64,000 nt of DNA from Flaveria trinervia. Lineage: Eukaryota > Streptophyta > Magnoliopsida > Asterales > Asteraceae. Where the stretch lies: positions 92,028,032-92,092,031 of the forward strand of contig CM046447.1 in the NCBI GenBank assembly GCA_025506515.1. Reading direction: 5' to 3'. How positions within the stretch are numbered: position 1 is the first letter of the stretch; each line of letters starts with the position of its first letter. A program made the position numbers and the translations under genes. Of the stretch, positions 12,001 through 24,809 are shown piece by piece. Under the pieces are notes generated by a model. It saw nothing but the letters and a program-made list of their open reading frames with translations, ran no database searches and was not told where the DNA came from.

Positions 12001-13800
12001 GAGAAAGTACAAGTACACTAGGAAATTGCTCACAAAGTGTGTGGTTCCAACCAACAAAGAGCTATATAGGAATCTTTCTTTAAGCTTTTAGTTGGCTCCA
12101 CACCACAAAATAAACTCATTAGCCCACCCCCACACCCCCATGTGTATATTTGAGACTAAGGTCCCCCACTCCCATCCCCCTAATTTGTTTGATGTCTTGG
12201 CTGCTAGTCTTTTATATATCTTTGTATTTTCAATGGTTAAATCAGACTGATGTACAACTTTTAGTGCTTAAGTTACAAATCGTTATTGAATGCTTCCTAT
12301 TCTACCAAACAAGAAATGTTTTACCCAATAAATTGTATTGCTTAATAACCACTAAATCTCCCGTACCAACCCTAATTTACGTGTGAGAACTGATAAGTCA
12401 CATGATAGAGGTAAGTCATTTGTTGTATTATATTTACGTGAATAAGATAGCCATCCTATTTTCACGAACAACCATGAATAAGGTTATGTAATGCCAAATC
12501 CTGGCCCTTCGAGGCACCATGTGGTCAGGTCATTAGTCGGCAACGTGTGAGTGAAAATGAGGTTTCTTGTGGGCCTAAAATGGTGTTTCGTTGCAAGTAT
12601 GTCAATAGAAAGGTTTTGCAAGGTTGCATGTTACCCTCGTGGGTTTATCGTTTTCATTGTCTTTTACATCCATTAATCTTGTACCTCAAAATCAACAATA
12701 TGTCAGTATGTGAAAGTGACTACTACTATACTAATCTTACATCACATATCTTCCAATTTCCTCATCCTTTAGAATTGTTAAAAAAAATTTAATTCTTTAT
12801 ATCAGATGTTCTCTTTATGAAACTTCCCGGAAAACAACTAAAAAGTATAACATGGACCTCATTATCATGAAAATGAAAGAGCATGAACATGGAGAATGAT
12901 TTAAAGTGAACATTAGATTAGGCTAATCAATGGATCCAACACTAATAAATATTTGCTTAAAGACAAAGATTTCGTGAAGTGTGGTTTGGGTATTATATTA
13001 AGGCCTTAAGGGTATCACTTCATTCTGGTTACTATAATATAATATATTCTACTTTAAAAGAATAATGTATCTAATATTAAACTTGATCACTTTATATATT
13101 GACAAACGGAGCTATATATTTTATTAAATCATAATCACATGCTCGTCACTCTAAACCGACCTAAATTCAAAATTTTGATTACTTAATCCATTAAAACTCA
13201 TATAGCCCCATTATGCTTCATTAAATTTGGCTAGGAAAGGTAATTCCTTTTTGACTATTTTGCCTATCAGTTTGACGAAAAGGGTCTTTTAAACAATGAT
13301 AATAATAATAATAATATCTTAGAAATTATTAAACCACATCTAAGAAATTACACAACTTGAATTTCATCAAAGTGTCTTTTAAACAATGATAATAATTATA
13401 TTTTGCTTTCCTTTCCCTTCACAATAGTATTAGTTAGATGAAAAGGATAGACGAAATAGTTGTTGATACAAACCTTTTTATTGTTTATTAGGGCATTTTA
13501 CTTTTTTTTAATATGAACACATTATGCTCTAATTTTTAATTCTAAAAGCGTATAATTAATATTATCTTAAATGAGGTATAACTATCAGTTTTCACTTAGA
13601 TACCGTGTAAAAAGTTACATAAATTTTTTATATTTTTTTATTCATTCTTTTAATAGTCTATGTTGTTTTTTTCTATTATTATTACTATTACTATTTATGT
13701 GAAATACTATTATTATTATACTATTATTGTTATTATTTTAATAAATCTCCTATTCTTTACTATTAATATTATGTTGGATTGTTATTGTTACCCATATCTT
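9091..13800. other. Intergenic AT-rich DNA, no gene supported
   Basis: No conserved coding pattern was seen on either strand. Small repeats include a 16-bp tandem (acatgaagtaatagac, about four copies, 9680-9735), GC-richer words 'cccccgtgttgtgacgggg' near 9450 that recall ends of unclassified plant repeats, a 167-bp tandem duplication at 11.5 kb, and (taa)n with a duplicated 'gtcttttaaacaatgataa' around 13286 and 13375. The short ORFs at 12150, 12547 and 13660 have no motif and AT-driven composition. Confidence 0.5.
11508..11838. repeat. 167-bp tandem duplication
   Basis: Copy 1 (11508-11674) begins gatctagccaagagatcaa and copy 2 (11675-11838) begins gatctaacaaggagatcaa. The copies stay aligned with a constant 167-bp offset through gtggatattatcaatgatg, tcagtgttgacgaat and gaaatgacaaacaaaacta. 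Differences are scattered substitutions, so the duplication is fairly recent. No coding content is recognised. Confidence 0.85.
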
Positions 13801-14860
13801 TTCCAAGTTTGTTTTTATCAATTCATTATGTTGAAGACTTTAGCAATTCATCACCATCTTCTGTTGATGTATGCATCATTATTGGTCTTCGACCAATACC
13901 CTAAAGACGATATCGATAATTCCCTATAACCGACAGGTAAACCTAGGTACGAGATTCGGTTCTATTATTCCCTGTCGATCGGGATTGTTATCAGGTTTGG
14001 AAACTCGAATTCAACCAGAAAAACAGATTGTTCACCCTAAATGGGCCACACGGTATGTCACATACTACATAGCTCGAAGACATTTACTCTCTTTTCATAG
14101 ATCATTACCACATCTTCATCATCTTCAATGGTTGCATTCTAGACTAGGACTTCATTAGATTATGTTTTCAAACATATTTCTTTTAAAAATAAAAATAAAG
14201 TGAAAAACAATTTAATACGATATCATGATTGTAGTGTTTCAAAGTCTATCACACTACATATTATACATCTTTAGTTCATATTATAATTACACCTTTAAGT
14301 GTTGTTAATTATGACATTTGAGGACCTTTGCTTCTTAACTCTCGTTCTTGTCATTGTTATTTTATTACGTTCATTGATGGTTATAATCGTTTTAGTTCAA
14401 TGATCCATTGACATATTGTTCTCAAGCTCTGGATTCCTTTGTTGCTTTAATCCCGTGTTTAAAACTTATTTTCCATCATAATTAAATAATGTTAGTGTGA
14501 TTGTGTTCTTAAATTAACCCAAGAACAATTTGCCGGTTTCTTGCAACTCTAGCATCATATATTTGTATTTTTGTACCCGCACTTAATAAAATGTGGTGGT
14601 TGGATGAAAAACATCACACGTCTAAAGTTGCATGAGTCTTATTATTTAATGTAAATGTACCATTGAAGTTTTGACATGCTTCAATGTTAGTGTTATATTT
14701 CTTTTTAACCTCGTCGTTTATCTAGTCAAATTCCTCGCCTTGTGAGCTTCTTTTACCGTCTCAGTCAACTACAATATTTATCCGAACATTTGGTTTCTCT
14801 CAATATTGTTGTAGACAAAAGAAGATAACGAAGATAACTTCTAGTTGAAAGGATATATTA
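13800..14860 (+). pseudogene. Decayed Ty1/copia integrase region
   Basis: Plus-strand translation shows, in order and with stops: WLHSRLGLH (near 14130, the RLGH motif of GAG-pre-integrase), VVNYDI*GPLLLNSR (14305-14345), CHCYFITFIDGYNRF (14350-14395, integrase catalytic core with the first Asp), KHHTSKVA*VLLFNVNVPL (about 14610-14670, the region after the catalytic Glu), and ELLLPSQSTT..IRTFGF near 14750-14800. This is the canonical order of copia integrase. LTRs and other domains were not recognised. It is an independent remnant, opposite in strand to the 3-9 kb element. Confidence 0.7.
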
Positions 14861-17800
14861 TTGTTAACATTCATCCAAACTATTATACATCTTTCATATC
14901 GTATATTTCGTTCTCTAACAAACAATCTGCATACCATTTACAAAGAATGTATTACTAACAAACAACTAGTTTTTTTTAATTGATCATTAAATGCATATTA
15001 ACCCTATATAGCGTTAAATAATCTTTATTGTTAGTGTTGGTAATATTTTACCATCTAATCTTGTTCTAGAGCATTTTAAACGAACTTTTGGTACATGTAC
15101 AACCCAGTGTACTTTTCAAATCACAAAGTAGAAAAATAATGTAATTTACTTTTAGTTGAACTTAAAATTATCATTTACTTTTCAAACTACACTTTTGAAG
15201 TTAAATAAAAAGAAAAACCCTTTTGCCCACCATTGACCACTAAGTCTTCCCCTCCACTAAAACTATTATGGATATTTTTTTATAAAGCCTTGCAACTAAT
15301 AATAAGACAATTAAAATGTGTTGTATTCTTAATTCTTTACTTTTCTTTATTTTATTTCTTATTAAAACAATTAATACACTTATTAACATACTTCTAATCG
15401 TACATAGCAACTAATTACATTCTTTGATTATAGATGGGGCTCCACCCTTAATCATAAGAAAATTGTTTACAACTATAACTTCAAATGACTTTATCATTAA
15501 AAACCCTCTTCTATTTATATAACTTTTGTAAGAGATTCATGGGTGCTTGGGCTTTATTAGAAGTCAAATTTCATGGAGACTAAAAAAAGCCCACAAATAT
15601 GGCCTACAAATCAAGTTTCGTGCTTCAAAATCACTTTGCATCGTGTCACACAACCATTTATGCGTTACCAAAAAGCCCACTAGTTCTTTTCTTTCTTTTT
15701 TTGTTAAATAAAAAAATACATGACATCAATAATTCAAGATGAATAAAGTAGAATATATTGCTTTTAAAAAACTTGGGAGTGATCCAAAACAGTAGCATTA
15801 TAATTTTATCAATTTATATTTGTAATTATTTAAACTGTTTGATTTGATCCATAATTTAAAATTTTAGTTAAATTTTAGAATTTCAAAATATCAAAGAACC
15901 CTTAAATTAAACAGAAACCTTTGCCATTTAGTCATAAAATAGACAGCTAATGTGTTTAATACACATAAAGCCGTTTCTGTTAAAAACAGTTGAAAATAAG
16001 AATATTTATGTAGAAAGTTTTTTTTTGTTTTATGATATATTTGAAAAAATATCTGGAAGTATATTGGAAATTTTAAAAATCTTATGTTTTTCATTATTTC
16101 TGTTTGACATTCAAAACTACAAAGATAAATGCACATTCATAGCATGTCAATATGTAAATGTGAATCAAAAGTCGTAATAATAACGAATCATACCTGGAAA
16201 ATGCATAGTGTTGTAATGGGTAATATGCACCGTGATCATAATGTCATATGCATACACTTCAACTAATTACAACAACAAATCAAACCAAAAAAGCAAACAT
16301 ACTATTGTAATTGCTTAAATCCACCGTTATAAACATATGCATTAAGGCTTATCAAAGCAATGACTTATTCAAAAAGTGAACATATCATTATAACCGCTTA
16401 GACACAATATCATACATACACTCAAAATCATTACAGCATCGAATAAAGCTAGAAAGTGACTAGACATACAATTATATACACTGCATCAAAATTAGGATAT
16501 AGACTCATTGTTGCAATCCATGGTGCATCATAACCTAGTTTTAATGTTAATCCGTAGCTTAAAAGAACCAATCAAAAACATATTTAACTTCATATAACTT
16601 TCAATCTTTCCATCAATTCAATGTTAAAACCCTTACTCTACCTCCTAAAAGAATTTATACGGTTACAAAAACAAATTTTCTATAAACAAAAAATACTTCG
16701 TAAAATAACACGTTTAATGTTCTATTGGACTACTGTTGTTGTTTTCTTGTTTTTTTTTGTTACATCAACTCTTTCTTTTTGCGTTAATAAATATTTTCTA
16801 AGGATGTAGGAATCGCTCATTGAAAGTTTGTTTTAGTTGCATACCTTTTCAACAATATACTATTGGCTACATAATAAAAGACCATTTTCATCCCACTTTA
16901 GTTAAGTTAAAGAAAGAATTTGAAAGATACAGATGATGGATGTCATGATGGGGATTTTTGTAGGTCGGTGTTAAATATAATTATAAGTACATAATGCCTA
17001 TATATTTTACTCAAAAATATGTAAATAAGAACACAAGTGGAATGATTTCATTGGCACACAAAATATTGACAATGAAAAATATTTGTTGGTGAATAATGAA
17101 TGATGATTGGATGCATGAAACCGTTGGCGGCCGTTGGTAAGGGATTTGCTTGAGCGTGCAATTAAAAATGGGAAAAAGGTAAAACACGTTTATTTTTATG
17201 TTTATTTTTGTACGAGTAAATTATATACATGTGATTTACAAACATAGTATGATTATGTTTTAAATGTTTGAAACTATTGCTACCTCTTTTTAAACGTTCA
17301 CACTAATATTATTCTTGAAAAAAGGTTGTGTAAAACCTACCTCTACTATTACAAGGTCGTTTAACATGAAAGGTGCGTTTAGCGTGTCCCTTGTTAGTCA
17401 ATTTGTGTTGGTAAGCTAGTGGTAAGTAGGGATGAGCATTTAAGCATTTTATACTCGAGTATCAATAACATACTGAACAAGTACCGACCGAACAAAAAAG
17501 TACTCGAATTTTTCCTAATTTTGGAATAGACACAAGGCTATACAAATACCATAGTACCAATTTGATACTGTGTATCGAAATATAAGTTTCTTTACCACTT
17601 TCATATATTTTTTTATACATTTTCAATGTTTTATAATCCAATATCAAGTTTTTAAATGTTGGTTATATAATTTTGAGCTTTTTTTACTTAATATGTTATT
17701 GTTTGGCTACGAAAAAATATCAAATCGGTAAAGTACCAAAAAACCAGTACCGATACTAGCACCATAGACATAAAATGACACAAAAATTGAGTGATATATT

Positions 17801-17903
17801 TATAATTTTTATTTTAATTATGTAATATATCATATCACATGTCACGTTATGAGCACGTCATGTGCCACATCATAAAAAAACAAATAAAGTTAACGAACAA
17901 TTA
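14861..17903. other. Intergenic AT-rich DNA with possible MITE debris
   Basis: No gene is supported; the ORFs at 15891, 15950, 16621 and 17462 are AT-rich and lack motifs. At 17428-17770 'tagggatgagcat' is followed by text rich in 'gtaccgac' and 'agtaccgatac'. This composition is typical of non-autonomous hAT-like repeats, but I could not define matching ends. Confidence 0.4.
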
Positions 17904-18711
17904 TGTAACACCCAGTTATTTTAAAAAGCCAAAGAAATAAAGAAAATATATGTTACTCAAGTTAAGGGGTAAAAGTGTCAAAAAAGACAAAAACTTTCAA
18001 AGTTGGTGATAAAGGTGGCATGGCCGCCCATCACTCTCTTTACACACATATCATTCGGATTTTTAGAGAGAGAATGAAAGGAGGGTTGAAAACTCTCGGG
18101 TATTTTGAAGAACAAGTGCAGGAGTCGAATTCAAGGTAAGAATTCTTGGTTTTGTGATGTTCTTAGCTGGCTTTATCCTCGGGTGTATGCTTATGTGTGT
18201 TTATATGTTCGGTCGTATGTGTTTTGGTGGGTTTCTAGGCGGTTGAACTCCATTGCAAATGGGTTTGGAAGAAGTCAAACCTAAGAGGCTGCAAATGTGA
18301 GTTTTAAAACCCTATTTTTACTTGTTTTAAACTGTTTTGGGGCTGAAATGCATATATGAACTTTTTATAAAAGTTGGGTTTTATACCCGTATGTGTGTAT
18401 GTGTGTGTTTGCGGGTAGGGTTTGATTTTGGGCTATGTATGTGTTTAATGATGTTATGGTTGTGTATCTAAGGCTTGGAATGTAAGATTTAAGCTTATAA
18501 CAAGTATACGATGTTTGGGGACTGGTTTATTATGTTTAGTATGATTTATACTGCTCATGCGCCTAAATAGTGGCCCATGCGCTCAATTGAAAATAACCGC
18601 CTAAGTGTTCCATGCGCCCAAAACCTCATGCGCCCGAATAGTACTCATACGCCTAGAAATAGGCTGAAATTTTCTAAGTGTTCATGTGCCTAGGATTCCC
18701 ATGCGCCTAGG
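17904..18711 (+). repeat. 5' LTR of outer element, first part
   Basis: It starts TGTAACACCC and matches the 3' LTR from 35730 onward, including 'tgttactcaagttaaggggt' and 'tttttagagagaga'. It ends where the nested insertion begins inside the CATGCGCC-rich array; its last five bases CTAGG (18707-18711) are the target duplication. 'aattcaaggtaag' near 18130 could serve as a splice donor, but this is unproven. Confidence 0.92.
18556..18711 (+). repeat. CATGCGCC octamer array in the 5' LTR (first half)
   Basis: The octamer CATGCGCC and close variants (CATGCGCT, CATACGCC, CATGTGCC) recur about every 20-35 bp, with spacers such as taaatagtggc and gaatagtact. The array continues after the nested insertion at 30741-30885 and is present in the 3' LTR at 36382-36649. 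Most variants differ by C-to-T or G-to-A at the CpG, as expected of methylated repeats. Confidence 0.8.
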
Positions 18712-21009
18712 TGTCACACCCCGACCAAAACGGCGGAACATGCCGGGGCGCAACTAAGATTGTTCAAATGCACATGACACTATTAAAGTAAATATTTAAT
18801 CAACTCATTCATTTCATAACATGTTCTTACAAATACAAGAAAATAAATAGTTCTTAACTAATAACCTAACGGTCCAAAATAAGTAACGTCTTTAAATCTT
18901 CAATCAACCGATAATCAAACCTGTAAAATTGCATAAATATGTTTTGTCAACATGTATGTTGGTGAGCAATTCCATGACTTTATAATATAATATAAGGCAA
19001 AATCCACAACTCAAATATGTGAAGCCGTAAATAAAAGTGACAATTGAGGTATATCAATCATAAATAAATGAGGCTCATTTCTAATTGATAAAACTACCAT
19101 ATTACAAGGAGTAGCGTATGATCATACTTATTGAGGATGAGGATGAGGCTAAACGATCAAAAGCAATAAACATGTAGCAATTAATCATATGAGGTATATA
19201 ACATACAATTGGACAATTATTCTAAGCAACACATAACCTAGAGGTTGTGGGTTGAGGATCTAGATGTTAAATCATTTTTTTGGTTGAGTAAGTATGCTTG
19301 CTACCCCCAAAGTATAGAAAGAAAACGGGGATGAAATTACTCACATGGAATAAAATGACGTTGATGAATAAATTTTGAATAAAATCCTCAAGTAAGCGAG
19401 TCCGACGGTTTTAACGTGCGTGTCCTAGATTGAAAGATCTTGAGTAAGTATTGAGTATTGAAGATGAAATATAAATGGTATAAAAGTTCATAAAAATAAG
19501 GCTTGGGTTTTCGGGAGTTTTAGTTATATTTTACAAAGTGTATTTAAATAACGTAAGTATAAAATGAGTTTTACAAGAAAACGGGTCCTTGATGTTTAGT
19601 TTTACTCAACCATTGTTAAGTTTTACATATGGGAGTTGGTTTAGTGCTAGTATGCACGATTCCATTAATGTAAGCATCAAGGTCTGACTTACACTCTCTT
19701 AAACCCGAGTTTGAGACTTTAATTAATAAAGAAATTCGCTTAAACCCGATCTTAGTATAAACCAAGTTTGGTTCCGTCATACCATAATATTATTAATACA
19801 AATAACATAAAGTGAAACATAAGTTAAAAAAATTAGGAAAGATTTTTCTCTTGGCGTTTTGAACGGTGACTAGCTCGTTAAGACGATAAGTTCGACTTTT
19901 ACTCGGGTTTATTCTTACCCGAAACTTGGTTTGAGCTAATATTTGTTCTAACACTTCCAAAATCTAAGTAATATGAATAATAAATTAAACATAACTAAAA
20001 AAATAGGTTGAACTTTTGGTGGTTTGAACATTGACTAACTCGTTAAAACGGGTGTTCGGTTTTACTCGGTTTTTACCCGAAACTTGGGTTCAAGCCAAGA
20101 TTTGTTCTACACCTCCATATCAACCATATAATAACTAAAATATCAAGAAAAACTCAGATCTAAAGTGTTTGATGAACATGGTCACTTAAAAGTTATTTAA
20201 AGTGCTTAAACGAGCGTTCGTTTTGGTTCGGTCTTTGACTCGGTAGAACCCGAGGATGGTTACCACATGTCCAAAACCATTGAACTAAAAATAAGGTAAA
20301 ACTTCCAGATCTAAACTCAAACAAGAAAGTTAATCGAGTAAACTTCCGAAAACGACCCAAACGGGTCTAAAATGCATAAATATGAGTTTGAATGCCCACA
20401 AGACTTAAATAAAGATGAAAATGGTTTTGTGACATAAAATAACTTAAAAAACTGAAAAAACCAAAATACATACCCGAAATGATTTGAAATGCAAGATTCG
20501 GTTCCGTTGACTTTTTAAAGTCAAACTTAAGCAAAACTAGCTAGAACAACTTACAAGATCAAACTTTTGGAGAAGAAGATGAAAATGTGCAGGTGAAATG
20601 GTTGAGAATGAGTGGTATTTATAGGGAAAGATTAGGGTTTGAGGAAATGGGTAATGCGTTTGTCCGGTGGGTAAAATGTGCACTTTGATTCTTTTATTTA
20701 AAATAAATTTTAATTTAAATAAATTATGACCAGGTATCTACATGTTTGGAGGGTTATATAATAGTTATGGGTTAGGTCTTGGTTGGTTTGGATGGTTAAA
20801 ATACAAGTCCGGACCTTAAACGAATCGAAAACGTTAAAAAACTGATTTTGCTGAAACGAACTGTGGGTCACGCCACGACAAGTATGAAACATGATTACAA
20901 CATAAAATCCATCATTTTATTAATATTCAAAGATCCAAAGACCAAAACGATTCGGGTTTACAATTCAGGATAACAAATACAAAGCTAGTCGAAAATGACG
21001 AATGTCACA
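18712..21009 (-). repeat. LTR 1 (3' LTR on the minus strand) of the nested element
   Basis: It begins TGTCACACCCCGACC and ends ATGTCACA on the plus strand, 2298 bp. It is nearly identical to 26715-29020. Differences are mostly one-base indels in homopolymers, plus a few substitutions. It adjoins the polypurine tract side of the internal region at 21010. A TATA-like 'gtatttatagggaaa' (minus-strand tataaatac) is near 20615. Confidence 0.95.
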
Positions 21010-21041
21010 GTATTCCCTACTTTTGGAAATTTCGTCCCGAA

Positions 21042-22400
21042 TTAGGAAGAAGCTACGACGAAGAGATGCGGGTACTTTTCCTTCATGACGTCTTCTCTTT
21101 CCCAAGTAAATTCGGCACCACGTCTTGATTCCCAACGAACTTTCACTAACCGAATACGGTTTCGTTTGGTTCGTTTCTCGTTGCGATCCATAATTTCTAC
21201 GGGTCTTTCAACAAGTTGCATTGTCTCATCGATATGTACTTCGTCGAGTGGATGTGTAGATTACCCTCAGCTAAGCATTTCTTAAGATTTGAGACATGAA
21301 AGGTAGGATGAACACCGGAAATTTCTTTCGGTAAATCGAGTCTATAAGCCATTTTTCCAATCCTTTCGAGGATCTTGAATGGGCCTACGAAACGAGGAGC
21401 TAGTTTTTCTTATTTCCAAAACGGACTACCCCCTTCCAAGGAGATACTTTGAGGAGGACAAGGTCGTCGACGTGAAATTCTAGAGGCTTTCGTCGTTTAT
21501 CGGCATAACTCTTTTGACGGCTTCTAGCGGCGAGTAGATTCTTGCGGATTTGATTGATAGGATCGGTAGTGTCTTGAACCATCTCAGGACCGGTGATTTG
21601 AGTTTCACCAATCTCGTTCCAACAAATCGGAGAATGACACTTTCGACCATAGAGAGCTTCAAACGGAGCCATACCAATGCTAGAATGGAAACTATTGTTG
21701 TAGGAGAACTCAATAAGCGGAATATGAGAGTCCCAATTTCCACCAAAGTCTAGTACGCATGATCGAAGCATATCTCTCGAGGGTTTGGATTGTACGCTCG
21801 GATTGGCCATCGGTTTGAGGGTGGTAAGCGGTACTAAGGTCAAGGCGAGTACCTAGAGCATTTTGAAGCGATTTCCAAAAATGAGACGTGAAACGAGCAT
21901 CACGATCGGAGATGATGGTCATTGTATACCATGGCGGCACACGATTTCTCGGACATAGATTTGAGCTAGTTGTTCCACGGAATACTTTTCTCGGATCGGA
22001 ATGAAGTGAGCCGATTTGGTCAATCGATCGATGATTACCCAAATACTATCATTTTGGTTTCGGGTATTTGGGAGCTTAGTGATGAAATCCATGGCAATGT
22101 CTTCCCATTTCCAAACAGGAATCGAGGGTTGCTCGAGTAAACCGAAAGGTCTTTGATGCTCGGCTTTAACCTTTGAGCATGTAAGACATTTTGAAATGTA
22201 AAGTGCCACATCCTTTTTCATACCGGCCACCAATAAATGGGACGAAGATCGAAGTACATTTTATCCGCACCGGATGCACAAATAACGTGACTTATGAGCC
22301 TCGTCAAGAATGAAAGTACGAAGTTCGTCACGATCGGGAACCCATAAACGATTGAGAAAGTAAAGTAAGCCATCGGGTTTAGTTTCGAGTTGAAGTTCGG
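21042..22400 (-). pseudogene. Integrase and C-terminal tail of the nested gypsy element (full-unit copy)
   Basis: The zinc region shows ILDEAHKSRY and CLTCSKVKAEHQRPFG. The catalytic core has EDIAMDFITKLP (first Asp), SDRDARFTSHFW (second Asp) and TDGQSERTIQTLE (Glu). The tail KSYADKRRKPLEF..LLKVSPWKG ends at a stop (KKN*); after a shift, FVGPFKILERIG continues to FVVASS* at 21042. Compared with the duplicate at 29054-30131, this copy lacks one G near 21924 and has an extra TC near 21773, both breaking the frame. Integrase inserts the DNA copy into the genome. Confidence 0.88.
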
Positions 22401-22499
22401 CTCCACATGACATTTCTTCGTACATGTTACCTTCATCAACGGAGGTGCACTGGGCTCGATAGATGCGGTTTGAAGATCGGTTGGATGATAATGCTATGG

Positions 22500-23237
22500 A
22501 GCAAAATAGATTTAACATTAACTTTTCGACTAAGGGCATCGGCCACGACATTCGCTTTACGGGATGGTAGCGAATTTCGCAATCATAGTCACTAAGTAAT
22601 TCGGCCCATCACCGTTGTCTCATGTTCAGATCTTTTTGGTCGAAAATGTGTTGAAGACTTTTATGATCGGTAAATACTACACATTTTGTACCATAAAGAT
22701 AGTGTCTCCAGATTTTTAAAGCGAAAACGACGGCACCAAGTTCGAGATCGTGAGTTGTGTAATTTTTCTCGTGAACTTTGAGTTGTCTTGAGGCATAAGC
22801 GATAACTTGACCTCGTTGCATGAGAACGCAACCGAGACCTTGGTTGGATGCATCACAAAATACCACAAAAGCGTCGTTTCCTTCAGGGAGGGCTAAGATA
22901 GGAGCATTGCAAAGCATATGCTTAAGAGTTTGAAAAGCTTCTTCTTATTTTGGTCCCCATTCATAAGATTTTCCCTTATGAGTTAATGCGGTGAGGGGTA
23001 GCGCGATTTGGAGAAGTTTAGAATAAAACGCCGATAATACCCGGCCAAACCAAGGAAGGATCGAACTTCGGTAGGTGTGGATGGAGTCTTCCAATCTTTT
23101 ACGACCTCAATTTTAGCGGGATCAACATGAATACCTTTATCGTTAACGATGTGACCCAAAAATTGAACTTCTTTTAGCCAAAATTCACATTTCGAAAATT
23201 TGGCATAAAGTTGTTCTTTTCTTAGGAGATCGAGCAT
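22500..23237 (-). pseudogene. RT thumb/connection and RNase H of the nested gypsy element
   Basis: Residues FSKCEFWLKEVQFLGHIV and VRSFLGLAGYYRRFI (23237-22983) are the RT thumb region. After a shift, 22917-22609 carries FVVFCDASNQGLGCVLMQ, VIAYASRQLKVHEKNY, HDLELGAVVFALKIWRHYLY and FTDHKSLQHIF, the Ty3 RNase H domain with its first catalytic Asp. RNase H removes the RNA strand after copying. Decayed sequence follows to about 22500 (DYDCEIRYHPGKANVVADAL in fragments). Confidence 0.85.
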
Positions 23238-23239
23238 GG

Positions 23240-24060
23240 AACGTAAATGATGCTCATGCTCGGCTTCGGATTAGAAAAGATGAGGATGTCGTCAATAAAT
23301 ACAATTACGAATTTATCCAAAATGATTTGCAAACGCGGTTCATGAGGTCCATGAATACCGCGGTGCATTGGTTAATCCAAATGGCATAACCATGAACTCG
23401 TAATGTCCATACCGCGTACGAAAAGCAGTTTTGGGAATGTCATCTTCGTGAACACGCAATTGGTGATAAACTGATCGAAGATCGATTTTGGAGAAGCAAG
23501 TTGCACCTTGGAGTTGATCAAAGAGGTCGTCGATTCGAGGCAAAGGGTAACGATTTTTTATGGTGAGTTTATTGAGCTCACGGTAGTCGATACACATGCG
23601 AAACGAGCCATCTTTCTTTTTCATGAAGAGAACGGGTGCACCCCAAGGAGATGAGCTTGGACGGATAAAACCCTTATCAGAGAGTTCTTGGAGTTGGTTT
23701 GACAGTTCTTGCATTTCAGAAGGAGCTAAACGATAGGAGCCTTAGCTACGGGAGTTGCTCCGGGGACAAGATCGATTCGAAATTTGACGGGACGGATGGG
23801 TGGAAGACCGGAGACGTCGTCGGGAAAAACATCAGGAAAATCACAAACAACGTGAATGGCTTGAATTTTCCTTTCTCCGGGGTCTTTTGCCACCGCTTGA
23901 GCTAGGAACGGAACGTACTTTTGGCGTACGTACTTTTGAGATTGAGAAACACATGAGGTTGAGCTTTTTGGGAGAAGTTTTGCCGAAGATTTTGAGAGTT
24001 TTACCATTGGCGAGTGGAATTCGAATAAACTTATCATAGCAAACAATTTCGGCACGATGC
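23240..24060 (-). pseudogene. Reverse transcriptase of the nested gypsy element
   Basis: The frame upstream carries the DFPDVFPDDVSGLPP and FRIDLVPGATPVAKAP leader typical of Ty3 pol (24055-23726). The RT proper (23714-23340) shows LQELSDKGFIRPSSSPWGAP, KKKDGSFRMCIDYRELNKLT, FSKIDLRSVYHQLRV and FMVMPFGLTNAP. After a one-base shift the active site VFIDDILIFS is present near 23270-23310. RT copies element RNA into DNA. Residue changes are modest (SVYHQLR for SGYHQLR), so frameshifts at about 23365 and 23250 are the main damage. Confidence 0.88.
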
Positions 24061-24082
24061 AAGGCTAACCAATCCATGCCTA

Positions 24083-24805
24083 CTATGATGTCGAAACTTG
24101 CCATTTGCATCGGGATGAGGTCAATTGAGATTTACGCTTACAAAGAGTGAGTATGCAATCGCGGATGACCGAATCGATAGTGATTGAGCTACCATTGGCG
24201 ACTTCGACAGAAAAAGGTCGAGAAAGTTTAGTACGGAGTACGGCAAGGGTTGATTCAAATTTAAATGAAATAAAACTCCTATCAGCTCCGGTATTGAATA
24301 AAATTAAAGCAAAATGCTCATTAATTAAAAACGTACCGTTCACCACATCGTTGGCAACTTGGGCTTGGTTGACATTCATCATAAAAGCACGCCCTTGTTG
24401 CCATGGGTGACTTGGAGGCTTGCGAAGGCGGGGAGGAGGAGCTTGAATTGATTGGAGCGGTTGAACCGGAGGAGCCATGAGTTGTGGGACTTGAGGTTGG
24501 TAAGTTTGCAATTGGTAGGCTTGAGTTGTGTAGTATGGTGCAGGCATGATTTGGGCTTGATTTGCAAAAGTGAGTCGGGGACAAGCATTGCGGAAATGAT
24601 TTGGGTCTCCACAATTGAAACAAGCTCTCGGTTGAGGAGGAGTTTGAGCAAAAGGCATGGGTCGGTTTTGAGGATTATGCGAAACAAAACTTGGTAGAGT
24701 GGTTTGTCCACGGGAGGCTTCACGACACACATTGCTAAAGTGGCCGTAACAATTGCAATTTGAGCATTGGCGACAAGCGGAGTAAGATGGTGGTGGCATT
24801 GACAC
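24083..24805 (-). pseudogene. Gag zinc knuckles and aspartic protease of the nested gypsy element
   Basis: This 240-codon frame has two CCHC zinc knuckles: CSNCNCYGHFSNVC (residues 15-28) and CFNCGDPNHFRNAC (about 62-75). A Pro/Gln-rich linker follows, then the protease motif ILFNTGADRSFIS. The catalytic Asp of the D-T-G-A motif is Asn here (codon AAT at 24293-24295). The next segment, IIVGMDWLALHRAEIVCYD (about 24050-24100), lies in another frame. The protease normally cuts the Gag-Pol polyprotein; with Asn in place of Asp this copy should be inactive. Confidence 0.85.
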
Positions 24806-24809
24806 AAGT

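Noticed and set aside
14000..14160. Host gene fragment at 13871-14158
   Set aside because: The end of this frame carries the copia RLGH region and continues into clear copia integrase remnants, so it is transposon debris.
21085..24697. Plus-strand ORFs across 21.1-25.8 kb
   Set aside because: They are antisense shadows of the minus-strand gypsy gag-pol, which carries the conserved motifs.
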